Under the pieces are notes generated by a model. The model saw only the letters and a program-made list of their open reading frames with translations, was not told the DNA's origin and searched no databases. From Pyrocephalus nanus (lineage: Eukaryota > Chordata > Aves > Passeriformes > Tyrannidae), in contig CM076266.1 of the NCBI GenBank assembly GCA_038380795.1, forward strand, positions 40,942,425 through 41,006,424: 64,000 bases of DNA, given 5' to 3'. Both the position numbers and the translations under genes were made by a program. This document shows positions 12,001 to 25,612 of the stretch, piece by piece. How positions within the stretch are numbered: position 1 is the stretch's first letter; every line of letters begins with the position of its first letter.

Positions 12001-15000
12001 GCAAAAGCTCCTACTGGCTTACATTATTACAGCTATTTTCTATCTGTGCCATAGACACAAGTTGGTCTGTGCATCTCAGGCCTGGCAAACATGGAATTTA
12101 GGCATAGTAATTTTTATATTTTTTTTCTACCTTGAAAAAAGTATTTTCTCTCAGATTTTTAAAATTTATTTATTTATTTTAAACTTGGATATAATGATAC
12201 TAGCCAGTCATTTTGCTGCGATGACTACAGCTTGGAGAATCAAGTCACCCTTTCCTCCTAGAGTATATCTTGTTATCTGCAGAAACAAACCAATGAGTTC
12301 CTAATTGTGAAAGGAGTTACCCAGCTGACTTACTGGTAAAAAACCTTCTTGTGCCATTAGCATATAATCCTGTTAGTATTCCCACAGCATGGAGATAAAT
12401 TAATAACCATTTGGATACTTTTCACATTTCACTTGCTAGAATGCTGCTGAGGTCACTTTGCTCCAGATAAATGAACAGGGGTACATTTAGTGCCTCTAGT
12501 TTGATAACAACATGCATTGTTTTAATTAGAATTTACTATGTATATTCAGATTACTTGATAAGTTTCTTACCAGAACTATTCTAGATACTACATTCCCTTG
12601 TAACACTAGTATATGAGACAAATCAATATACAGAATTTGGAAGACCCAGCACTGATACATTCACTCGCATTTATCAGAGATGAGAGCTTTCGTGGAGCAT
12701 AAATCTTTTGCAAACATTGTTTTTCCTTAAAGAAAAGGGAAGACCTCTTCTCTGGACAGTGGATTAGAAAAATATAACCACTATTTCTTCACTTGCTTTA
12801 TTAGTTAGTCTGAAAAGCCATCCTCCCTAAAGCACACTGGTTATATGCAGTAAGATACTAAGAAACATGAGACTTTATGCTACTGTTTGATAAATAGCCT
12901 TTTCTCTACCTTAGCTGCTGGTTTCAAGGTGTCCAGATGCCCTGGTGTTCAAGACTCTTCGTAAAGCTTACACTGGTTATTTTACTGTTGATCATCAATC
13001 ATTTCTGTTTTTTCAAAGCTTTGCTGTGGTAGGATCAGGATGTTCACTATAACAAGTTCTGAAAGCAACAGTGAGAGGGCCTAACATTTCAGACATCAGA
13101 TGGGGTGCTGGCCTGCTGTTTCTAGCTGTAAGGTGACTTGTTTCCCATTGTACGTTATTCCTAGGACACTGGTAAAAAGAATTAAATCTAGAGATAAGTT
13201 TTGGTCAGAGTCCATCGAAGTCCCATCCTAATCTGGGGTTGGTGTTTGATCAAGAAACACCTATCCCCACCCTACTTTATTTAGAAAATTCAGTAGTTCT
13301 CCATACTGTGAAGGGTTTTGGAGCTCTGTGGGGAAAAAAACTGAAATAAAAAGTCAAAAATTAAATAGGTGATCAACAGCAGCAGCAACCCCCAAACCAA
13401 ACTGCCAGCAAAGTTTTCTTAGAAAGTTACAGTCTGAGACAGACATAAATTGCCCCAGAATTTTTATTGCATTGCACAGATCATAGGTTTTATTTTCTTT
13501 GTGTTTGTGTGTAACATAACATAGTTCCTGGAATTCCAAAACTGTCAAATCTAAAAGCAAGGATTACTTTGAAGTGATGATTGCCCAGTGACAGTACTCT
13601 ATTAAAACTTATGGATCCTTATTCTTCTCATTGTCTGACTTTAAAAGCTATCATCATTTAATTCAGAGGCTTGTATTAAAGTACACCAGTATTCTCAGCT
13701 TTCAAAAGGACAGATGAAAATCTTAAAAAACAGAGAAAACACACCATTTTCCATACGAATATACTGAGAGTGTCTCCTCTCTCTCTCCTCTCCTGACACA
13801 TCTGCTTCCCCTCAAGCGGGTTACACTGGCCAGAGTGGTTTGCTCGCAGAGCTGAGCAGCACTCTCTGCCAGCCAGAGATGATTCATCGTGTGCCCTGAA
13901 CAAGCCCCAGCTCGACATCTCCATGCAGATGTCCCAGGGAGTGAACACTGGCATTCTGCACTCTTTGAAGCCTGCAAATTTGACACCCAAGCTAAAATAG
14001 CACTCATAATCATGCTTATCATCAAGTCCATACATACCAAATTTTCCTAATTAGAGAATGAAAGGGTGAAAAACAGCTAGTGACCTTTCTAGTCTTTTGA
14101 GGGCATTATTACAGAAAATGCTACTATCTAAACCCAGACATTTATTTCTATTTAAAATATATATTGTTCCTCTGACCCTTCCAAATCTGCTTTCCAGATA
14201 AAATGAAAAACCATATTAACTATTTTTACCTGATTTCACTGGAATTTAAGGGTTAGATTTGACGTTACCTAGAGAAGGGATTTGAAACTCTCTCCAATTC
14301 TGAATAAGAAGATTTAAGTCATTTCTGCCAAGGCAGATTATTGCTCATATGCTTTTATGAACAGGCAGAGCACGAAAAGACATTTCTATACAGAAAATCC
14401 ACTTAATAAACTATTCTTTTTGACAACTTGTACTGCTCTGGTTGCTTGGATTACTGGCTTGTGTGACCTCAGCCACACACACATACGACAGAGCCCAAAA
14501 TAGAACCAGAAGATGAGTCATGATGTTCAGGAAGGATTTCAAAACAAATGGACCTATTTACTCTTGCAGCTGTCTCCTGAAGCCAGTACTATTTTATAAT
14601 GGTGTTATTGATTTCTTCTCATTATCTGCATCTGAGAAGTTAATTTGTTTTTATTTTGGATTGGGGGAAAATTTGCATTAGGTAATTAAACCAACAGTTT
14701 AGTTCTTCCAAGGAAACATTTCAGGAATCAGTATGACACACACATTCTGGAGGATCTAAAACAGTAACATCGTAACTAAGACATTCTCAGATTTGTAGGG
14801 ATTTTACTCCTTCCTTGCCAAATGCCACGCAATTGCACAACAATTTATTTCAGCACTGGGGAAGATATGAAATGAAAAGGGGTCTTGCTACTGCACAAGG
14901 GATGTTCCATGCTTTCACCAAATCTGCTATGTGATATTCGTGCTAACAGGTTATATTCATCATTTATATCTACTTAATATTGTGACAATGCCACAAGACT

Positions 15001-16768
15001 AAAAAGAAAAGGTCCAGTCACAAAGTGTGACTATGAAGTTTGCCTAGAAGCATGTTTAACGTAGACACAGATCTATTTTAGCACAAGTCCAAATGCCTTC
15101 CAAAACATAAAAAAAAGTAAGTAAAACTCTCAACTTAGCCTTTTACCCTAGTATTATTTTGCTTTGACTAACAATGATCTTGCTCTTCTTTTAAATAGAA
15201 TTCTTGTTCCGAAGTGATTTTCACATTTGACTGCTAAACACATAATGTTTCATCAAGCCTAATTATCTCCTTAGTATGATATGACTTTAATACAAAAGCA
15301 AGAGATGCTTTATTTTTTTTAATTGTTATTTCAAGAGGTTCACCCCTAAATGCTTAAGGCAATTGCTCTTGACATGATAAAATGTACATTACTTTCAGTG
15401 GAATCTGGATCAGACCCTGAAAGCAAAATATAATTAATACATAAATCCCAGGACCCTGTATCCTTCCAGTGCAGTTAACTTAAATGGCAAAATCTCTACA
15501 AGAAGATTGTAGATCTTTTTACTATTGATTTATGCTTCCATTGCCCCTTATGAAAGGCACATCATTTATATGGTGGAAAGTGAGAGGCAAATAAACCTCT
15601 AGCTGATGAAGTAGTAAGAGTTAACATTTATAGCTGAATGAATGATGTTTGTCACATGTGACTCTTGTTGAAAATCAGTAGGTTGAAATGAAAATAGAAC
15701 ATAAATGATTGCTTTGCTTCAGCAATGAAAAGAAATAAGGAAGGAGAGCTTATACCGATGCTGCTTGTACCATGGACTTATGTCCCCAGGAATTACCTGT
15801 TTGCTCACAAAATAAGACATGAGCAAAGGGACAAATTTTCATGATAAGGCCTTCATTCAACAAGGTATTCATAAGATGAATTTACCTTTAAAATGTGACA
15901 AGCCACTAAAGATACTGGCAGAGGCAGTAGAGGTGACTTCGGAAGGACTGTGATTCACTGAAATGAAACTAAGTTTTATTAATCATATCTTACAGCTTAT
16001 GCTTATGGAATTTAGGATTTGCATTTGGATTAACACTGTTTAATTTGCTAACAATATATTTGTATTTCTAAATGATGCTGACCAATAACTAAGCTGATGC
16101 TTTTCTTGTTTGTAAAAGACTTCATCCTGATTCCCTTAGGGTATTTCAGACTCCAGACAGGCAACAAAAAAGTATGAAGACATTGTCAAAACAATTCAAT
16201 AAAAAAATACTGATATTAAGTATACAAAAATACATATGTCACTGATTACAAGAAAATAATGAAAAACCTCTTTTGTTTATATTCTCAAGATGCAGTTGTG
16301 CCCTTCACTAAAGATCACTTGTTTCCACTGTCAAACTAGGAACTCCTGAATTTTTTTAAACAAACCCAAATATCACCAGTATAAAATGAAGATCAGTAAA
16401 AGGCCTCACAAAAGCCTCATTTGTATTTGTAGATGTGGTCATAAAAATCATCATCTGGTTTTGGATTTTGTCAGGACAGATAATGTTTTGATTTAACCAG
16501 TGAACTCATAGATGAGAGCTAGCAGAATACAGTGATCATTCTAAAAATAGGACTTTGGCAAAGACAGCTTTGGCTCAGCAGACTGTGCCTGTTACTAACT
16601 GGTATAGTTTTGAAGTCTTACTTGCTTTGCCTCTATTACACTGCTTATCTTTACAGGTACAGAATTAGGAAATTGCTTTTGGTTTTCATTTATATTTTTA
16701 TAACAAACTAGGTGACTACAATGTTTTAAAGAATATTTTACTGCCTTATCTATGGAAGAAGTACTTAC
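9024..16768. other. Long noncoding stretch with one long open frame
   Basis: No gene is recognised. An ATG-started open frame of 174 codons runs on the minus strand from 9683 to 9159, in a locally more GC-balanced segment. It has no visible domain, signal peptide or helix pattern and is treated as chance. An AT-rich tract with TATATA words lies at 9681-9722. From 13780 to 13990 the sequence is again locally GC-richer and open on two minus-strand frames, without protein-like features. Confidence 0.5.
9782..9805. repeat. Perfect 24-base A/T palindrome
   Basis: The block starts TTTTAAAAATAA and is its own reverse complement over 24 bases. It contains only A and T, which lowers its significance in AT-rich DNA. 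Confidence 0.85.
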
Positions 16769-16845
16769 CTTTCTCTTTCCTTTGAGTAAATTTCCATGGA
16801 AACTGAACATATTGTGTCCTTCTGCTGGCTGTATTTCTTATCTAC
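16769..16845 (-). other. Exon-like segment with strong donor site
   Basis: On the minus strand a CTATCTCAG acceptor ends just above 16845 and a perfect AAG|GTAAGT donor follows 16769. The 77-base interval is open in one frame for 25 codons and reads as a mostly polar peptide starting VDKKYSQQKD. The acceptor pyrimidine tract is weak. A 77-base open interval is common by chance, so this is a weak candidate for an exon of an unknown gene. Confidence 0.12.
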
Positions 16846-17957
16846 CTGAGATAGCACTTTGATTAAATGTGTCTTCATAGCTTACTAATTAAGGCCATTA
16901 TGAGACTTCTCCAAAGTCTCTGCTAACCTTTTAAAAATGTTTTAATGTTTTGAATTAAATTAACATTTGCGCAAGGAGAACAAAAAATAGTATTTTCTGA
17001 TCTAGCTAGATGCTAGTACTGCTAAACCACTTCAGTGTAATTAGAGAACTTCAGCAATATGTGATGAACTGAGATCTATTATCAGTTCTTGATACATGAT
17101 CAGCTATAGACTCTTCAGTATGCCATTAGTTCCCTACTTCACTGATTGTGTCTTTTTTAGTGCCAACTGTTTCCACAACATAATTTTCCAATCCTCATTC
17201 TCTAAACCATTGTCCTCTAACTTTCAGGCATCAAGAAAAAGACAGTATGCAGTAATTCTTCCAAACCATTACAGGCTGTAACATTTTCCCAGAAATGTTC
17301 CCTTTTAAAATGTACAGGTCCTGCTATGGAAGGAGTAACATATTCTGATGACTAGCGAAAGCATTTCCTTATGTATTCCCAGTCTAGGAAGGACAAAAAT
17401 GCTTTGGGAATGGGACTTATGTTGTGGGATGAATAGACTTGTGATAAGCACCACAACATCCCAAGAACTAAACTTCGTGCTGCTAGCCTTTTTATCTTCT
17501 TTGCTAATGAATACAACCCCCTTCCTCCAAAAAGGTAAACTGATTTTATTCCCAAATAGTACATTTCAAAGAAGTCTGTGACAGGTACCTCTACACAATA
17601 CATTTCTTCTTTTTCACCCTAGTCCATCTCCTCATAGGCAAACCTTTAGTTGTAGATTTCCGTGGAGAATTGGGGCAGGGGGGCAGTGTGTGTATGAGTG
17701 TTTCAGAATGAAACACAGCAAAGTATCTCTTGCAAGTTCTAAGTGGCAACTGACCAGGACTGAAAGTAAGCCAAAAAAATATATGTATGATAAATCAGAA
17801 AGACAAAACTGTTAGAAGATATTTTTATGACTAAGGCAATAAGAAACTGATAAAATCTAAAAGAGCAGAGTTTTCTATCATGGTCCTCTCCTTAGGTCTT
17901 AAACCTGCAGTAAGAATGAGTCACTTCCACTTTGGACACTGGTTTCTGAAGGTGGTC
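16846..17957. other. Noncoding DNA, nothing recognised
   Basis: Small open frames on both strands between 17096 and 17603 overlap each other and have no family resemblance. No repeat is recognised. Confidence 0.5.
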
Positions 17958-18011
17958 ACAGAATCATAGGATGTTGTGTGTTGGAAGGGACCCTAAAGAT
18001 CATCTAGTTCC
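17958..18011 (-). repeat. CR1 LINE 3'-end fragment
   Basis: CACAGAATCATAGG followed by TTGGAAGGGACCC and AAAGATCATCTAGTTCC is the reverse complement of the CR1 3' terminus. Only about 54 bases are present, so the copy is extremely 5'-truncated. CR1 is the dominant retroposon of bird genomes, and its copies end in a short ATTCTATG-type repeat rather than a poly(A) tail. Confidence 0.85.
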
Positions 18012-21000
18012 AAAGAAAATGAGCTTTAAGATAAAAAAAGTGTGCATTAAAAGTCCTGGTGAGGGACTGGTATCTGCATTATTGCATAAGCTTGCACCAC
18101 ACACCTACAGTTCCACCCACCAGGGCAGTAGCAGTCCTGGCAGGAAACCTGGATCCCCTTACACTATAGAACCAATTGGGAATCACAAATATCCTGTTGG
18201 ATTTTTCATGGAGAAGGCCGATGATTCCATCTTACTGACTATCTATCTTTTCTTGCTACTCATTACTAGAATCTGTGTGGATTTCTGTCAGACTGCTTCA
18301 CATACATTTTACTACTGTATAAATGATGTAGATCCCCATAAGCTAGATGGTTCAGCAAACCTTCAGATATATGTGATTAAGAAATTCTGATCCTACAGGT
18401 CACTGTCAGTCCTTGGAGATGATTGAGAAGGACTATGATAAACGACAAAGGTCAATAAATGATGTATCAACCTTTAGAACCCCGAAGTCCCTTCTGGGAC
18501 ATCTGATTCTTTCCCCCCACCCCACTGGTAGGGAAGTGAGCAAGCAGCTGCATGGTGCTTAGTTGATAGCTGGGAATAAACCACAGCAGAGGATCAGAGC
18601 AAGGGAGATAAAAGAACGTCCACAGAGAAGGCTGAAACACAGATTAAAAGTAGTTCCTGAACAAAGCAGGGATGGTAAAAGCAGGGAGAAAAAGCTCTCA
18701 CAAGGCTTCTCGGCAGAGAATTTTCAAAGGCTCGACACCAGCACCATGCTGAGCCCAGGCAGACAAACTCCAGGGAGAGGTAGAAGTATTTAGTGCTCTG
18801 ATGCTTGTGATAAGCACTGATGGAACAAGTGTTCTGCACTTATTTTGAAAAAGATGGAAAAGGACAGCCACATGCTTGGATATTATTGTCTCAAAGATAT
18901 CTCAGATTCTGGAAGCTGTATGCACCTGCCTCTGAATAAAAGCTTTTGTCCTAGAATTCAGAATTTCCAGCTTTTGAAATTTGATCCAGCATGATATGCT
19001 GGTTCCTAGAAACCAGCCTATACCTGCTTTGTTACCTGTGTCCTCACATTCCAATATTAAATACTGCTGCAGCAAAGCCACAAGTACAGGCATAGTGCAG
19101 GAATATGTGGGTTTGAGCACAGTCCTTCCAAGACTATAACAATTTGTGCAGTGAAATAAGGGTCTATGGAGAGGATGTGCTACATTAAATAGGAGAGAAG
19201 CATGAAATCACTGGAGTCCATACAAACCTGAGAGTTATGGTACCAGCACAGAATGTGGAGGGGTGGAACCTCAAGAAGCATTAACCTTCAGGCTTCTTCA
19301 GAAAAGGACCTGTTTAATTCATCCATTGGTGAAGTCCAGGTATGCAAAATATGCATAGCTTGGATAAGCACACCCTCTATAATGTGTGGGCAATTTTCTG
19401 GTAGAGAAGGAGAATGACAGAAGAATAGAAATCTTAAATAGAATGAATGCAGAGAGTCGGAGTAGGTTCTGTATTTAGCATGATTTTATTACAAAATAGA
19501 ATTTATTGTTTAAAAGAAATCTGCAGTAAGAACCTCTGGGCTGTTAAAATATTTGCGCTCCTATTAGTAAGGATACAAGTGAATTAAAAGAAAGAAAAGG
19601 CAAGACGAAGAACCATTTGGTATGTCCTAGAAGCATGAAACTAGAGCTATGCTTCCTTTGGAAACCAAACTAGTAATCTGAACCATGGGAAGGCTCCAAT
19701 CTACTTCCTAATCTTTCACATGTGCAGCAAAAAATTTTTACCTTAATGACTGAAGAGTCTATTTTCCATACTTATGTGGCTTTTTTTTTTTCTTGAAAGT
19801 TCAGGTACAGCAGCATCCAGTGGAGCCCAAGGTTTCTTTCATGCCTATATTTGCAACATAATCTGCTTTTCCCACAGCATTTGATTAATAAGGAGTTGTG
19901 GAGTTTCTTATAAGAATACGATTATGCAGAATTACCTTGTCAGGCTCATTAATTATTCTGTTTAAACACACAAAGACAAGCAAAGGGATTTTTGTGCCCA
20001 CTACAATGAATTGTGTACAGCCAATAGGTGGGCATTCTCATTTGTATACTCTAATAAGTGCCTCTTAAAATGTAAAGATAATCACTCACAGAAACAGAGC
20101 TGGAGTTCAACTCACAGGCATCTGCAGACAGAAACCCCTCCCTGATGCCAAAAAGTCAGAGAAGACCATTGAAATACTGATATTTGTATGGCTTTCTGAC
20201 TTAGCCCAGCAAGTCCATCAGCCACCTGCATGTGTGTGTGGAACTCTGTTCACTGCTGCGATTGCTCTTCCTTTGCCCTCAGTCTGCCTTCATTTGTACT
20301 TCATTATGCAAACATGCAAATTATCTCTTTTTACCATTGCGAACAATTAGTTTACGAGGGAAGGTAAAGAAATATTTTGCTTTTTATTCATCCATAATTG
20401 TTCTGTTTTGTTAAAGAGAACAGGGGAGAGGAGAAATCTGCAATATAATTCTAACAAAATTATCTATCACACAAATAAGTAGCGTGCTACCAGATATGTT
20501 TTCCTCTGAAGACACTAACCCATTTGGTATTGTTTAATTGCAAATCTTACATTGTGGGTAGCCACTAAAAATAAAACATCAGTGAAAAAAAAAGTCAGAT
20601 AGCAATAACAATAAGATAACAATAGTATAAGATACAAAACCTGTCATTCTCAGGTGCCCAGGGTGGACAGAAGATACACTGGTTTTAGATGAGAAAATGA
20701 CTGATTCATGTAGGAACCAAATTAAGAATCTGATGGACTCTTTCATTGCTGTTGTTATTTACCAACATCCACCCCAATAAGGGGCATAAGAAAAGAGAAA
20801 CATGAAGTGTCCAAGTCTTGGGGACACCCATGTACATTTTTGTCTCCATAACAAAAAGAGTGACTTTTCCTTTGAGGAACAAACTCTTCTTTGTCTGGAC
20901 TTTGAAACCTGTGCAAGTATCTTTCCCATATTGTCAAGAGAAGGTCCAGGAAGAGAAAGAAAACAAACCGAACAGCCCAGAAATACAAGAGATGGCAAAA

Positions 21001-24000
21001 ACCCCCACACTCCTGGGCCCAATATTATAGGTTTCTTAAACTCCTCCTAAGAAGTCTTGCTTATCACTGTATTCAAAACTTTTCCTGAAGTCAGCCTGAT
21101 GGCTCACTATATAATTCTGGGGAGAAACAACTCTTTGCAGACTGAATTTCCACCAAGGAGTATGTCACTTAGGTATATCTAAACATCTAAAATATATAAT
21201 TTCTCTTCTTTATCACCTAAAAATTGCAAATATTTTATTTGACTATTACCTCCCTACTTTTTGTACTCCAGTTCTATAAACAAGTTCAACTAGTTCACTT
21301 ATGCAACTGCACATAAAGGGGACTGCAGAAAAAAGCCATACTGAAGTTCTGTGCTGAGACTCAGGATGACATTTCTCACTGCTCTTCTGATTATGTCTGT
21401 TCTGATATTTTCTGTTCTCTAATTCAGTAAATCCCAACCTTTTGTGGCAACCGTTTGCTAAACTCAAATTTGTCCATGAACTAGCATATACCTTTATCTA
21501 ATTTATGACCTGAAAATCTTGCTAAAATTTTCCGACCTATTTGTCTGATTGGCCAAAGGGAGGTTTCACAGCTCCTCAGAGCCTGTGCCCACCTCAGAAA
21601 GATTTGAGGGAAGAGGCAAAAGAGAGAATGGTGATAAATTCTTCCATCTAGAATAAATATTAGAAGTGGCTTTGAAACAGCAGAAATCCTGACTTGGACT
21701 CTGAAAGCAAGAAGAAAACCAAAGCAAAGAGAGGTCCAGGCTCCTATGGTAGCTTAGAGCTCCTTCAAGACCATGGAGCTCACAGAGTCACATAGATATT
21801 TAACAGCAAGGGCAACAACCCCACTTGAATTTGACCAGGAGAAACTGCAACTCATGTTTAAACTTCTTATTAGTAAATAGCTTAGACAACTACTTTACAG
21901 GATACGTTTCTCTCAATTCTACATCACAATTGAACTGAAATGTTATGAGAAATGTTTATATATGGGCTCTGAAGCTCTTTTGATCGTGAATCCATAAAGT
22001 AGAATAATCTAATTTCTTCTAAGCCTACAAATGCTGGTTACTTTCACAAAGAGCCTTTCTGTTCATCTCACCATTTTATAAGGCTCTCTGACGTGCATTT
22101 ACTTGCTGCAGTTTCAGAGGCTGGTTGGAAAGCTCTGCATAGGACTCTCCTGAGATCCTGGCACTCCTAATGCAAGGTAATATGTGTCTCTCTAACTTTG
22201 TCCATCTTCCTCAGGGAGAAATCTTCCACTTAATTACTTCAAGAAATGCCTGGGGACTTTTTCAGTTTTCACTGGTGCTTTTGACAGTAACTGGAATCAA
22301 AATAAGGACTCTTGCCAGCAAGGCTTTAAGAAGTTTTTGTTTGAGCATCACTGTCTGCACTCTGACTGCTGACACGAGCCCTTCACTAGCCTTCAGGGAG
22401 AAGTGATTAAGACTCACCAACAGATGAATCCCACAAGGATTACACTCATCTTCCTGTCACTAACAATGACATGAACACAGTTTTATTGTAAGGATGAATC
22501 AAAGGTTATGCAAGGCAGCTTTTTCCAAATCCCATTTCTACACTTTCTCGGTGCTGCCTCCAATTACTCAACATTTTCTAGATACATACCTAAAACGTGC
22601 AAGTCTGAGAGCCCACTCCATTCACTGCTCACAGCAGTATCTGCATTGGTTTCAGTGCATATTTTTCTTTTGGTTAGTGAGGGTATACAAAGATCAACAC
22701 TAAATAGTGTATCCAAATTCACCATTTCTATGATGTCACCTAGGACCAGGCTCAAAACACAGGATTGGTCCTCTGCAGCAAAACTTTAGCTATCAGTTCA
22801 GAAGCAATGCCTTTCAAGGGTCTGATCCTCCCCAGGTGCCAAATGAAGATTTTTCTGAGCTCAAACATCAGATTTGATGTTTTTTTACACCTTTACAGAT
22901 TTGAGAAATGAAGTACAATTTGCAAGATGCCAGAATGATCTGAATTTAAGATTGCTGATGACTGTAGCAAAAGTACCTCCCTCCATTAAATTTCAGTAAT
23001 GGAGAAATTCAGAAGTTATGAAAGAGAAACATCATTTAACTCTTTCTGTTTACTATCTTGCAAACTAGTGTTCCCGTTTATTTTACATGCACTCACTTTC
23101 ATGATTCATATCCATTAAAAATTAATGTATAGCACCATGTGTTTTCTTTCCCTCCTATGTCATTTATAGTTTGTTCCTTTTCATTTCAAAGTATATATTA
23201 TTGAACAGATCAGATGATGAATTTTTGAAGAATTTTTGAAACAGAAGACAGACACAGATGAAGTGGTTAAGTAAATTGTACCTATAAATAACTTCATAAC
23301 AAGGCAAAATACACAGTAAAATGAAGTTTGCATAAATATCTCCTGATTTAATGCCTGTGTTTCCTCCCATTAACATAAATCTCATCAGTCACTGACACTC
23401 TGGGTATGGTATTTTCAGTCTTTGCTACTTGGGCCAGTAAATGTTTCCCACATGGTTATGATATTTCTTGTACAAACAGAGGATTAACGTCAATTGATAC
23501 AAGTGTGAAATATTCCAGAACATTTTAAAGGGTAAGACTGCTGCTGGCCTTCATCCATGTAAAAAGGGTTGGTGGTCTCCCATGAAACATGTCTTCTCAG
23601 AAGTTATAGGCAATCACACTCCCTTAGTTATAGATTTAAACATTTCAATATTTATATTTCAAGGGATTCTGAGTAATCCTAAGTAGACCAGGAAGAAGTG
23701 AGCAATTCCCCATTTCCTATGCAGAATGAAATCTCTGACCACAAGTGCCATTAGAGAAAGAAATTCACCATTGAAAGGAGTGATGGATCTTTTAAATTTA
23801 CTATGTGCTAAAATCTGGTAGCAAAATAGAACTGACTTTTCATTTCCTTTTTAATATGTCACTCTGTTTTTATAGTTTGCATCTGCATACTTATCTGTGA
23901 AATAGGTGGTTTAGCTCCCCAGTGTCAAAATTCTAGGCTTTGTTCATAGGATCAATTTCTTTAAGAAAAAGCTTACAATATATCTGGCAGAAGCAGAAAG

Positions 24001-24638
24001 AAAAAAATTATCAGTTTAGATGAGCTCTTATTTTCCTTTTGTTTAATTTTGTCTAATTTTAAATCCAACATTATGGTAAATGGAGATTTGACTGAAAAGT
24101 TTCTTAAAAGTATAAAATTTGACCAGGATAATGCATGTAGCATCTAGAACTTGCTGCTCTAAGTGATCTCTGCATTCCATATCACACTGCTGTTTACTTT
24201 TTTTTTTTAAATAAATCAGCAATGCACTCTGTGCAAAAGTACCACGAAATTGTTTATCTCTGTTATGATTTGTTGCAATTCACAGTACTCTGCAGAGTTC
24301 ACAAAAAGAGTATTTGTTAATTTTGTGTCTTTCTTACCCTACACATCTTTCTTTCTCCCTTTCTTAATCCTTCGCGAAAGGAAAAGAGGGAAAAAATACT
24401 ACAGAGAAATACTGGTGATGAAGTGTATTAGATTTAATAGCATTCATTTTATGACCTTCAAACACTTATTCCCCATTCAGAAAGATATCTGGCTGCTTTG
24501 ATGTTTACAAAGCCAAAAGAGGTGTTGCTCTTTTGCTCCCTCTTTTCAGGTTTCTCCTCTGTCATCATAATTTTCTTTGACATGCTCTTTCAATTTAATT
24601 TTCAAATCTCATTCACATCCCTTTCTTTGTGCATGAAA
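18012..24638. other. Long noncoding stretch
   Basis: No gene or repeat family is recognised. The part from about 19880 to 20090 has closely spaced homeodomain-like ATTA words, an ACAAT word and a CCAAT word, which is compatible with a regulatory element but not diagnostic. ACAAT and AACAAT words are also clustered near 20600-20625. Open frames around 20760-21050 lie on both strands over the same bases and look like chance. Confidence 0.45.
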
Positions 24639-24679
24639 TTTATCCCAAGTTCTGTGTCTTTATCCCAAATTTATCCCAA
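24639..24679. repeat. Three copies of TTTATCCCAA within 41 bases
   Basis: The 10-mer TTTATCCCAA occurs exactly at 24639-24648, 24659-24668 and 24670-24679. On the other strand each contains GGGATAAA, which includes a GATAA core that GATA-type zinc fingers can bind. It may be a homotypic cluster of sites or a small tandem duplication. Confidence 0.75.
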
Positions 24680-25477
24680 TCTGTCTCCCTTACATTAAAA
24701 TTTTCTAATTTTTCAGGGCCTTTTGTTTTGGTCTTGGAACCTAAAATCCACAATCTTAGCAGTCTCTATGGTCGTAATTTGAAATTCATTAACTTCCCTG
24801 CAACTTGTTAACTTTTCCCTTAATTACTCACTAACTGGAAGGGACTCCTGAACTTCATGCATGTGTAGTCCTTCCTGTAGAGGTCCTACTGGCTTAATCA
24901 CACTAGTTCTGTGAACTGTCTTTTCTGTATTTGTGTTCTCATGTTCTGTACATCTATAAATAAAGACATTCAGTGTCATATGAAGCTTATGCTACCTCAG
25001 AGTTGCCAGCTGCATGTCATGAGAAAGTGTGCTTAGAAAAAAACATCTTTCAGCTACTCAAATTTCTTGTAACTTTCTTTAATCAAACATAATTGAAATG
25101 TACAACCCATGTTCTCTGTTCCACGTGCATCTTCTGTGTTCATTTAAACTTTCAGGTTATCAGGGGACTGAGACAGGGACCATTTATGGGATAAGCTGCA
25201 GAAAGGAGGAATACTAAAACGAGTGTTTCAGTAGCTGTTCTTGTAGCAAGATATTCACCAGTCTCACTACAGCATTCAGACCTTTTATCTCTTGTGCATT
25301 CCTCTGCTAAGCTTTCAGGAAAACCATAAGTGTAATGGCCCCACTGGAGAGTCAGATTATCAAAAAGGGCCTTAAAAAAAATGACCTAAAATCTTTTTGC
25401 GATAGGGTAATGGTGATAACTACCATGATTTAATTTGCAGGGACATGAGCAAAATTATAAAAACTAAATTAAAATAA
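24680..25477. other. Noncoding DNA, nothing recognised
   Basis: No open frame, repeat family or RNA gene is recognisable. An ATAAATAAAG word near 24956 resembles a polyadenylation signal but has no gene upstream to attach it to. Confidence 0.5.
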
Positions 25478-25612
25478 ACCAAAAACAAACAAAAACACAC
25501 ACAAACACACACACACACACAAACAAAAAACCCCAAACAAACAAAAAGAAAAAAACAACAACTAAATAACCAAAAACAAAACCACAACCAACCAACCAAC
25601 CAAACAAAAAAA
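25478..25612. repeat. A/C-rich simple repeat with (AC)n and (ACCA)n
   Basis: About 135 bases almost entirely of A and C on the plus strand. It contains a broken (AC)n run near 25495-25522 and an (ACCA)n run near 25587-25603, linked by AAAC and CAAA units. This is a degenerate compound microsatellite. The other strand is all G and T. Confidence 0.9.

Noticed and set aside
13676..14040. Two overlapping minus-strand frames of 119 and 105 codons
   Set aside because: Two frames being open over the same bases reflects local composition. Neither peptide resembles a protein family.
25478..25612. Repetitive block considered as a CRISPR-like array
   Set aside because: Units are 2-4 base microsatellite words without spacers, in a vertebrate genome.
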